Source of the DNA: Baffinella frigidus
Lineage: Eukaryota; Cryptophyceae; Cryptomonadales; Baffinellaceae
NCBI GenBank assembly: GCA_026770585.1
Contig: MU647149.1
Location: forward strand, 161,672-173,026
Direction of reading: 5' to 3'
DNA length: 11,355 nucleotides
Under the pieces are notes generated by a model, which had not been told where the DNA came from, ran no database searches, and saw nothing but the letters and a program-made list of their open reading frames with translations. Positions 6,051-11,355 of the stretch are shown one piece after another. Within the stretch, counting starts at the first letter, position 1, and every line of letters begins with the position of its first letter. The translations under genes and the position numbers were made by a program.

Positions 6051-6449
6051 TTTAGGGTTTAGGGTTAAGGGTTTGAGGTGTGGGGGTTTGGGTTGAGGGT
6101 TGAGGGTTGAGGGTTTAGGTTTAGGTTTGGGTGTTTGGGTTTCGGGTTTCGGATCTAGGGTTTATGGTTATGGTTTCGGGTTTCGGGTTTAGGGTTCCGG
6201 GTTTAGGGTTTCGGGTTTCGGGTTTCGGGTTTAGGGTTCCGGGTTCAGGGTTCATGGTTCAGGGTTGAGGGTTCAGGGTTTAGAGTATAGGTTTTAGGGT
6301 GTAGGTTTTAGGGTTTAGGGTTTAGGGTTTAGGGTTTAGGGTTTAGGGTTTAGGGTTTAGAATTTGGGATTCGGAGTTCAGGGTTCAGGGTTCAGGGTTC
6401 AGGTTTTGGGGGTTAGGGTGTAGGGGTTAGGGTGTAGGGTTCGGGTGTA
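6051..6449 (+). repeat. interstitial telomere-like array T2, degenerate
   Basis: Nearly 400 bp of TTTAGGG and variants. The first half is dominated by TTTCGGG, TTGAGGG and TTCCGGG types, then come about eight consecutive perfect units (6300-6358), then TTCAGGG and GTTAGGG forms. All are in the same orientation as T1. Confidence 0.9.
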
Positions 6450-6522
6450 GGAGACGTTAAATGCCACCAGAAATGCCAAACACAACGAGTCTGCCTCCCC
6501 CTGAGAACGAGCTCGCCTCTCC

Positions 6523-6579
6523 ATATATGGTCAATCCACTGATATATGGTCTATCCTCTGGTATATGGTCAATATAACA
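6523..6579. repeat. 19-bp tandem repeat around TATATGGTC
   Basis: TATATGGTC recurs with an exact 19-bp spacing (6524, 6543, 6562 start region), followed by CAATCCACTG or CTATCCTCTG. A diverged fourth copy (TATACGTGGTC) occurs near 6594. Confidence 0.7.
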
Positions 6580-6643
6580 TCACTGTACCCATTATACGTG
6601 GTCAAGACACGTTCCCGTGTAGGATGGCCGGAGTGACTTCACT

Positions 6644-6725
6644 GCCCTGGACCCTAAAGCCTGAAGCCTGGACCCTGGACCCTGGACCCTGGACCCTGGA
6701 CCCTGGACCCTGAAGTCTGAAGCCT
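6644..6725 (-). repeat. inverted heptamer array (TCCAGGG on minus strand)
   Basis: The plus strand reads CCCTGGA repeated six times, flanked by CCCTAAAGCC and CCTGAAG variants. On the minus strand this is TCCAGGG, a two-base variant of TTTAGGG with the same 7-bp period, opposite in orientation to all neighbouring arrays. The minus-strand frame across it (GSRVQGP repeats) is an artefact. Confidence 0.75.
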
Positions 6726-6856
6726 GAGGCTCTGATGCGGCAGAGCCTCACTATTCCTAAGTTGACATGCTGGATCGCTCGTACAGATCCGTCACCTATG
6801 GCGCGGGAAAGAGCCCGGTCTCGCCAACCAGGTGAGCCCAAATAGACTGAGACAGA
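6726..6856. repeat. hairpin plus D-family fragment (D3)
   Basis: GAGGCTCTG-ATGCGG-CAGAGCCTC (6726-6749) is an exact hairpin. Downstream, 6799-6856 matches the right half of D1 (AGAGCCCGGTCTC and CAAATAGACTGAGAC) and ends in the D terminus GACTGAGACAGA. A left terminus is not clear. Confidence 0.5.
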
Positions 6857-6976
6857 CCACGCCAGAGGGCTCGAAACATCCACTTTTGACATCTTTCCTG
6901 GAAAGCCCCTAAATACTCAACCACGCCAGATATGGCGTGGATAAGGCGTCGGTTTCTCTCAAGCCCTATGGCGTGG
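6857..6976. mobile_element. element H, copy 1 (120 bp)
   Basis: The ends are CCACGCCAGAGGGCTCGA and, read inward from the right, CCACGCCATAGGGCTTGA. A further palindrome, CCACGCCA-GATA-TGGCGTGG, sits inside at 6921-6940, so the terminal word appears four times. The reverse complement is collinear with 9208-9330 (shared AAACCGACGCCTTATCCACG and AAAGATGTCAAA). It lies directly beside the D3 fragment. Confidence 0.75.
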
Positions 6977-7047
6977 GAGGGAGGTATCTCTTACTGTAAG
7001 ATGTTCTTCGAGATGACGCGTGGCTTTCCTCCCGCACACCCTGTGTA

Positions 7048-7480
7048 AGGTTTAGGGTTTAGGGTTTAGGGTTTGGGGTTTGGGGTCTAGGGTTTAGGGT
7101 TTAGGGTTTAGGGTTTAGGGTTTAGGGTTTAGGGTTTAGGGTTTGTGGTTTATGGTTTAGGGCTTAGGGTAAATGGTTTAGGGTTCAGGGTTTAGGGCTT
7201 AGGGTTTAGGTTTTAGGGTTTGGGGTTTAGGGTTTAGGGTTTAGGATTTAGGGTTAGGGTTTAGGGTCTAGGGTTTATGGTTTATGGTTTAGGGTTTAGG
7301 GTTTAGGGTTTAGGGTTTAGGGTTCAAGGTTTAGGGTCCAGATTTTAGATTTTAGGGTTTAGGGTGTAGGGTGTAGGGTGTAGGGTTCAGGCTTTAGGGT
7401 TTAGGGTTCAGGGTTAAGTGTTCACGATTTAGGGTTTAGGGATTAGGGTTTAGGGTTTAGGGTTTAGGGTTCAGGGTTGA
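7048..7480 (+). repeat. interstitial telomere-like array T3
   Basis: Over 400 bp of TTTAGGG with runs of eight or so perfect units near 7090-7140 and 7285-7320, separated by TTTATGG, TTCAGGG, GTGTAGGG and CTTAGGG variants. This is the longest array in the window. Confidence 0.9.
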
Positions 7481-7518
7481 GCCTGGTCCGGGTCTTCTTT
7501 TCCCCACGAGAACTTCGA

Positions 7519-7618
7519 CTGCCATGAACTGGATGAATGCGATGACCCCGACCCCTGGGGGGGGGTTAGGGTTTAGGGTTTAAGGTTCAAGAATTAGGGT
7601 CTCGGGATTAGGGTTCCA
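7519..7618 (+). repeat. satellite-like unit S1 and telomere-like array T4
   Basis: GCCATGAACTGGATGAATGC, then GATGACCCCGACCCCTGG and a G tract, run straight into TTAGGG repeats (to about 7618). The same phrase recurs at 7847-7895, again followed by TTAGGG repeats. Confidence 0.75.
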
Positions 7619-7895
7619 AGAGCACGATGACGTTGGCCCCTGGGGGAGGAGGCGAGGTTTATTGAGTTGACACACACGAGTTGACATACACGCGGAGGAG
7701 GGCGGGCGGCGGGGGGGTCATTGCATGCATCGCTCCCTCACTCTCTCTCGCGCGCTCTCTCTCTCTCGCGCGCGCGCGCTCTCTCTCTCTCTCGCGCGCG
7801 CTCTCTCTCTCGCCAGAATAGACGCTAGAGCGGCTCGCCAGGCAGCGCCATGAAGTGGATGAACGCAATGACCCTGACCCCTGGGGGGGGGTTAG
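7613..7895 (+). repeat. satellite-like units S2/S3 split by a microsatellite
   Basis: S2 (GTTCCAAGAGCACGATGACG ... CCCCTGGGGG, then GAGGCGAGGTTTATTGAGTT and two GTTGACAYACACG phrases) continues after a 110-bp insertion as S3 (CTCGCCAGAATAGACGC ... GGCAGCGCCATGAA). In the copy at 7973-8100 the two halves are contiguous. The minus-strand frame here is an artefact of the simple repeat. Confidence 0.75.
7699..7808. repeat. CT/CG microsatellite
   Basis: A G/C-rich lead (7699-7727) and TTGCATGCAT are followed by alternating (CT)n and (CG)n blocks. The CG blocks are alternating purine-pyrimidine and could adopt Z-DNA. The tract interrupts an otherwise conserved satellite unit. Confidence 0.85.
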
Positions 7896-7976
7896 GGTTT
7901 AGGGTTTAGGTTTTAGGGTTTAGGGTTTAGGGTTTAGGGTTTAGGGTTTAGGGTTTAGGGTTTGGGGTTTAGGGTT
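7891..7976 (+). repeat. interstitial telomere-like array T5
   Basis: About ten TTTAGGG units, most perfect. It starts directly after the G tract of S3 and ends at the GTTCCATGATG phrase that opens S4. Confidence 0.9.
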
Positions 7977-8100
7977 CCATGATGCTGAACCCTGGGGGGG
8001 GAGGCGAGGTTTATTGAATTGACATACACGAGTTGACACACACGCGGAGGCTCGCCAGAATAGACGCAAGAACGGCTCGCCGGGCAGCGCCATGAACTGC
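7973..8100 (+). repeat. satellite-like unit S4, uninterrupted
   Basis: GTTCCATGATGCTGAACCCT, a G tract, GAGGCGAGGTTTATTGAATT, GACATACACGAGTTGACACA, GCGGAGG, then CTCGCCAGAATAGACGCAAG and GCGCCATGAACTG. It defines the full unit that S2/S3 carry in split form. Confidence 0.75.
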
Positions 8101-8110
8101 ATACACGACC

Positions 8111-8228
8111 AAATGGGGTAGTCAGGCCTACGGCATTGACTACGTTAGGCCGTAAGGGTCTAGGGGGGCTCCTACGAAAAACCCTACGGCCTACCGTAGG
8201 TAATACCGTAGGCCTAACTACCCCATTT
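8111..8228. mobile_element. long foldback element (118 bp)
   Basis: AAATGGGGTAGTCAGGCCTA pairs with the right end (AAATGGGGTAGTTAGGCCTA read inward), and complementarity continues through GTTAGGCCGTAAGG towards the centre near 8170, with scattered mismatches. The interior holds CTACCGTAGG and TCTAGGGGGG, words shared with families A and B. It is inserted right after satellite unit S4. Confidence 0.8.
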
Positions 8229-8303
8229 TTAGTCTGTTACCCTATTAATACACGACCGCTTCGCGCCAGGGGGAAAGGTGGGACGAGACCAGATGGCTCA
8301 AGC

Positions 8304-8490
8304 TTTAGGGTTTAGGGTTTAGGGTTGTAAGGTTTAGGGTTTAGGGTTTAGGGTTCCGTGAACGCCATGACGCTGAACCCTGGGGGGGGGGGGGGGTTAG
8401 GGTTTAGTGTTTAGTGTTTAGGGTTTAGGGGTTTTAAGTTTAGGGTCTAGGGTTGAGGGTTCCAGGAGCGCAATGACACTGAACCCTGGG
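8304..8490 (+). repeat. telomere-like arrays T6/T7 with short satellite units S5/S6
   Basis: T6 (8304-8355) is followed by GTTCCGTGAACGCCATGACG, CTGAACCCT and a 15-nt G tract (8382-8396). T7 (to 8461) follows, then GTTCCAGGAGCGCAATGACA, CTGAACCCTGGGG. This repeats the order seen in S1-S4: array, GTTCC phrase, CCCTGG, G tract, array. Confidence 0.8.
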
Positions 8491-8493
8491 GCA

Positions 8494-8705
8494 GGGGTGC
8501 GGATTTGAGGGTGTGGACAAGGAAACGGCTCTCTCCCACTGGGGGGCCTTCAGAACCTTGAGGATTCACGGATTCTCAACATCTGTAGACGGACGCCTTC
8601 CACGTCCGAGGAGAGAGGGAGAGAGAAGGTGTGTGTGGGGGGGGCGAGAGAGAGAGAGAGAGAGAGAGAGCAGTTTCCTTGTTCAGACCCTCAAATCCTC
8701 ACCCC
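8494..8705. repeat. 33-bp-armed inverted repeat enclosing a GA tract
   Basis: The arms 8494-8526 and 8673-8705 align without gaps with three mismatches by my count (GGATTTGAGGGT and ACAAGGAAAC are exact). The 146-bp interior contains GAGAGAGGGAGAGAGAAGG and a (GA)n tract ending at 8670. A 78-codon frame crosses the structure without ATG support and is not called. Confidence 0.75.
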
Positions 8706-8735
8706 TACGCCACTCTGAACCCTGCACCCCAACTC

Positions 8736-9131
8736 CCATGCCACCCTAAACCCTAACCCCCCGACCCCTAAGCCCTTAACTCCAACCCGGTACACCCTCA
8801 ACCCTGAACCGCAAACCCTGGCACCGTGACTGAGTCATCGTAGGGGTGGACGCTCAGTGGGGGGCCTTCAGAACCTTGAGGACCCTAAACTCCAACCCCG
8901 CACACCCTAAAACCCGAAACCACAAACCCTGGCACCGTGGAAGGGTCGTCGTAGGCGTGGACGGTGTCGCCACCGTTCAGCTCGCTCTATCAAACCGGAT
9001 TCTGGCCCTAATTAAATTTACTTAGGGCCCTAATTAATCTTCGGCCAACTCCTATGAAAAAATAGGGATTCATTAGCACCGTGACTGAGTCGTCGTAGGC
9101 GTGGACGGCGTCGTCACCGTTCAGAGTGCTC
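8736..9131 (-). repeat. C-strand telomere-like DNA in a tandem unit of about 110 bp
   Basis: CCCTAAACCCTAACCCC and CCCTAAA-type words show that the G-rich strand is now on minus, opposite to T1-T7. They are embedded in a unit with ACTCCAACCC, ACACCCT, CAAACCCTGGCACCGTG and GTCGTAGG(C/G)GTGGACG, at about 8778 and 8888. The tail of the unit recurs at 9077-9131. GGGGGGCCTTCAGAACCTTG occurs at 8541 and again near 8859. Confidence 0.75.
8992..9073 (-). mobile_element. element F core, copy 2, without terminal repeats
   Basis: The reverse complement matches 4427-4507 over the whole length at roughly 90% (shared AATTTACTTAGGGCCCTAAT, CCAACTCCTATGAA, AATAGGGAT). The 33-bp terminal inverted repeats of element F are absent on both sides. 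It splits two copies of the CACCGTG...GTGGACG tandem unit. Confidence 0.8.
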
Positions 9132-9207
9132 CGGCCCCCCCCCATCCCCGCGCGCTCCCCACAAAGTTTCGACGCGCACTGCGGTGCGGACGCCCGCGGT
9201 TAGGCCA

Positions 9208-9330
9208 CCACGCCAGAGGGCTCGAGGGAAACCGACGCCTTATCCACGCCGATCTGGCGTCGTGAGTTAAGTATTCAGGGCATTTCTCCTGAAAGATGTC
9301 AAAGTGGATGTGTCGAGCACTCTGGCGCGG
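9208..9330. mobile_element. element H, copy 2 (123 bp)
   Basis: Collinear with the reverse complement of 6857-6976. The ends are CCACGCCAGAGGGCTCGA and, inward from the right, CCGCGCCAGAGTGCTCGA. The internal palindrome is partly decayed (CCACGCCGATCTGGCGTCG). A long minus-strand frame crossing it starts at GTG and is not called. Confidence 0.75.
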
Positions 9331-9541
9331 CAGGGTTGGTTGGGCTGAATCGACCCTTGCGCGAGGGCGTCGTTGCTCGTGCGATTTCGGTGTTTGGCCA
9401 GTGCGGGATGGCGGTGATCTGAGAGTCCTCTCCCCCTGGGGAGGAAACAGACGGCGCCCTAAGGCTTGAGGGCGCCATGAGGGATTCCCGAGCTGAGTGG
9501 GCCGCGTGTGATCATCACACGCCGCTGTTTCCGCTGGCCAA
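9331..9541. other. unannotated stretch
   Basis: I see no repeat, RNA or credible coding frame here. Short inverted words such as CTTGAGGGCGCC and GGCGCCCTAAG (near 9452-9475) form a modest hairpin. Confidence 0.4.
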
Positions 9542-9604
9542 CGTGAATCGCCTGGAACCCGGGAACGGCAACCAGGACCGTTACCGGGTTCCAGACGATT
9601 CACG
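9542..9604. repeat. 27-bp-armed hairpin
   Basis: The arms 9542-9568 and 9578-9604 pair without gaps and with two mismatches around a 9-nt loop. The arm begins CGTGAATCG and contains CTGGAACCCGG. It could be a foldback element or encode a structured RNA. The AACCCGG/CCGGGTT part superficially resembles a tRNA T-arm, but no cloverleaf can be drawn. Confidence 0.8.
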
Positions 9605-9750
9605 GTAAGCCGAGGAAATGACACAGCGCAAATGTCCTGCAGAGTCCCGTCGGTGGGCTGGAAAGACGTGGGGGCACGAGCGTCGCGCTTGACCTTGGTT
9701 GGAGATTGCGCCTCCTCGCGAAGTCAAGTCAACGTTCGAATCGTCCCGCG

Positions 9751-10040
9751 GGACTGGGGGAGAGGGCAGCGGTGGGAGGACGCCGCGATGACGGGACGCT
9801 GTCCTTCTTCCTCACTCAAACCCCTGCACGTGTCCCGGTGCGGCAGAAAACACTGGGTGGGGTCCTTGGATTTGGTGGTGACTTCCAAAGAAATAGGGTT
9901 CTCCCTTAATCTTACCGGGGGACTGCGGGACGGCGCGAGCGGTGGTAGGACGCCGCGACGACGGGACGACAGCACGGTGACTTGCCGTTGCGATTCCCTT
10001 AAAGTGCGGCAGACACACGGGGTGAGCTTCCTTGGAGCTT
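9751..10040. repeat. imperfect tandem duplication, period 166-170 bp
   Basis: GCGGTGGGAGGACGCCGCGA (9769) recurs at 9939 as GCGGTGGTAGGACGCCGCGA, and GTGCGGCAGAAAACAC (9838) recurs at 10004 as GTGCGGCAGACACAC. The period is not a multiple of three and changes within the unit. The 142-codon ATG frame at 9632-10060 would therefore read the two copies in different frames, so I do not accept it as coding. Confidence 0.65.
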
Positions 10041-10418
10041 GCTCCTTCCTCTTCCCGTGAAAAATGGGGGTTTCAGCGCCCCGATTGCCGTCTACGTGGC
10101 CCGGTAAAGGGAAACAAAGGGCGGGCCTCCGGTGAACTTGATGCTGACACCCGATCCCCGAAGAAACTTCAAGAAACTTGTTTCTCCCCAAATTCTTTCA
10201 ACAGGTCAAACAACGTTTGGAAGGGATGAGGGGACAGGTAGGGTCCATCTAAACATAAAAAACCTCCTTACCACCCACGTGACCGGCATGGAACCTTCTG
10301 GAGCCTTCATTGCTGACATTTTTGGAAATATCGCAGGCCTTTGCTGACATTTTGCCAGGGCTTGTCCGTCAAGTTTTTCGAGATTGACTTGACGCGCGTC
10401 AATATTCAGGTTCATTAG
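10041..10418. other. unannotated stretch with short repeats; possible micro-exon
   Basis: TTGCTGACATTTT occurs at 10310 and 10341 (31-bp spacing). TTGACGCGCGTCAA at 10389-10402 is a perfect 14-bp palindrome. CCCCAAATTCTTTCAACAG (ending 10204) resembles a 3' splice site, and CAG|GTAGGG near 10238 a donor, which would bound a 34-nt segment. No neighbouring exons are recognisable, so this is only a lead. Confidence 0.3.
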
Positions 10419-10751
10419 AAAATGCACCCTAAATCAGGGGTATTTTTGACCATTCCTGGTGGCCAAGGCAAAAACGTCAGTTGGGCCCCGTTCGAGCGGC
10501 GCGGCGCTGCGGTGCACCACCCGACCTTCCAGACCCGCTGGGACCAACCCATGGGGGACCCTCGAGCACCTAACTCTGCCCGGCGGCGCCGCAGCGGGGT
10601 CCCGGTGGCCTGGTCCCAGCCTCACTTTTCGCTCACCGGAAGGGTTGTGCGGGGCCGCATTCTTTGTGGGGCAGCAGCGTGGATCGCGAGACTGACCCCG
10701 TGCAGCTGTGATCCACACTCTAGATTGGTCGGTGGGGACCAATCCAGCATG
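10419..10751 (+). repeat. left arm of large inverted repeat, 333 bp
   Basis: This arm is the reverse complement of 11023-11355 without gaps in every stretch compared (sum of paired positions 21774). I found one mismatch near 10745. Open frames of the two arms are mirror images and match no known protein. Inside are a hairpin GATTGGTC/GACCAATC (10724-10744 region) and complementary GCTGGGACC/GGTCCCAGC words at 10537 and 10612. It may be a long terminal inverted repeat, a segmental inverted duplication or an assembly artefact. Confidence 0.9.
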
Positions 10752-10769
10752 GGTGGGGACCCATGCTGG
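10744..10769. repeat. hairpin at inner edge of left arm
   Basis: CCAGCATGGGT-GGGG-ACCCATGCTGG is an exact 11-bp stem. It begins within the last bases of the left arm and extends into the spacer. The right arm has no equivalent, which makes the two inner junctions structurally different. Confidence 0.75.
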
Positions 10770-11022
10770 CAATGATCGCTCCCCAGGCCCAGAGAGGCGC
10801 GCGGCGCGGCGCCAGCCTTCGGGAGATTTTTTCTCCTCCCAATAAAACCCACCAGGTAGAGAGCCTCGCCTTGGATTTGCGTCACGCCCCCACGCAAGCC
10901 CCCCGCCACGCCCTCACAGCGCAGAAGCGCTGCTGCAGCTCTCCCGAAAACCCGGGCTGCGCACCTTGGTTTCAAACGCCCACGCAGCTGAAAGTTTCCA
11001 CGCGCGTCCACACGCATACACT
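10752..11022. other. 271-bp spacer between large inverted arms
   Basis: GC-rich and unlike the arms, with CACGCC and CGC-rich stretches, GCGCGGCGCGGCGCC, and a small GCAGAAGCGCTGCTGC inverted word. It is too short for a transposase, and no coding frame is confined to it; frames crossing it owe their length to the arms. Confidence 0.5.
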
Positions 11023-11355
11023 CATGCTAGATTGGTCCCCACCGACCAATCTAGAGTGTGGATCACAGCTGCACGGGGTCAGTCTCGCGATCCACGCTGC
11101 TGCCCCACAAAGAATGCGGCCCCGCACAACCCTTCCGGTGAGCGAAAAGTGAGGCTGGGACCAGGCCACCGGGACCCCGCTGCGGCGCCGCCGGGCAGAG
11201 TTAGGTGCTCGAGGGTCCCCCATGGGTTGGTCCCAGCGGGTCTGGAAGGTCGGGTGGTGCACCGCAGCGCCGCGCCGCTCGAACGGGGCCCAACTGACGT
11301 TTTTGCCTTGGCCACCAGGAATGGTCAAAAATACCCCTGATTTAGGGTGCATTTT
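11023..11355 (-). repeat. right arm of large inverted repeat, cut by window end
   Basis: The mirror of 10419-10751. Pairing is still perfect at the last base of the window, so the true outer limit of this arm is not visible and any flanking target duplication cannot be tested here. Confidence 0.9.

Noticed and set aside
6602-6892. 96-codon minus-strand frame with GSRVQGP repeats
   Set aside because: The repeats are the 7-bp variant telomere array at 6644-6725 read as protein.
9121-9624. 167-codon minus-strand frame
   Set aside because: It begins at GTG inside the hairpin 9542-9604 and passes through element H copy 2. Length alone is weak evidence in GC-rich DNA.
9733-9745. GTTCGAATC, resembling a tRNA T-loop or B box
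   Set aside because: The flanking bases do not form a T-stem and no anticodon or acceptor stem can be placed upstream.
9632-10060. 142-codon ATG frame
   Set aside because: The internal tandem duplication has a period of 166-170 bp, not divisible by three, so the two copies would be read in different frames.
10422-11352. Mirror-image frames of 112-131 codons
   Set aside because: They lie in the two arms of the large inverted repeat and appear twice for that reason; no start or family evidence.

Overview
This window looks like repeat-rich, essentially non-coding nuclear DNA from a eukaryote. The best clue is the large amount of TTTAGGG heptamer repeat, the telomere type of plants, green algae and several other algal groups. 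The dispersed mini inverted-repeat elements, several with TA next to their ends, and the absence of any operon-like gene packing also fit a eukaryote. An alga is my best guess, perhaps a green alga or dinoflagellate, but lineage cannot be settled from this sequence. I recognise no protein family in any of the six frames. Most long open frames start at GTG or TTG, or run through inverted repeats. The only frame I would keep as a possible gene fragment is a GC3-rich 69-codon frame with a good start context at 1380-1589, and it is weak.

Layout. 1-1900: low-copy DNA with a strong foldback hairpin at 215-317, a cluster of short hairpins, the possible short coding frame, and three back-to-back stem-loops. 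1879-3760: a dense nest of roughly 100-130 bp MITE-like elements. I call them family A (ends CAGGGGTACC..., TA at the borders) and family B (exactly 100 bp, ends TCCCTTAAG..., TA at the borders). Their terminal repeats differ, but both carry a palindromic CCTAGG...CCCTACNGTAGGG core. One B copy sits inside an A copy. 3761-5190: a 36-bp tandem repeat, a 152-bp element (F) with a candidate 7-bp target duplication, a 118-nt polypurine tract, the first interstitial telomere-like array, and a 147-bp inverted-repeat element (G).

5264-5973: nested foldback families D and E. 6051-8461: telomere-like arrays, almost all with the G-rich strand on +, alternating with a satellite-like unit (GCCATGAAxTGxATGAA...CCCTGGGGGGGG) that runs straight into TTAGGG repeats. 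The region also holds two further foldbacks and a CT/CG microsatellite. 8494-9331: a 33-bp-armed foldback around a GA tract, then C-strand telomere-like repeats in a tandem unit of about 110 bp, a core-only copy of element F, and a second copy of element H. 9332-10418: mostly unexplained DNA with one strong hairpin and an imperfect 166-170 bp tandem duplication. 10419-11355: a 333-bp, nearly perfect inverted repeat around a 271-bp spacer, reaching the window edge.

No pathway or gene cooperation can be inferred. What is biologically notable is the architecture: several non-autonomous transposon families, nested and partly sharing internal modules, next to degenerate interstitial telomeric DNA, consistent with a subtelomeric or former chromosome-end region. 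No autonomous transposase is visible.
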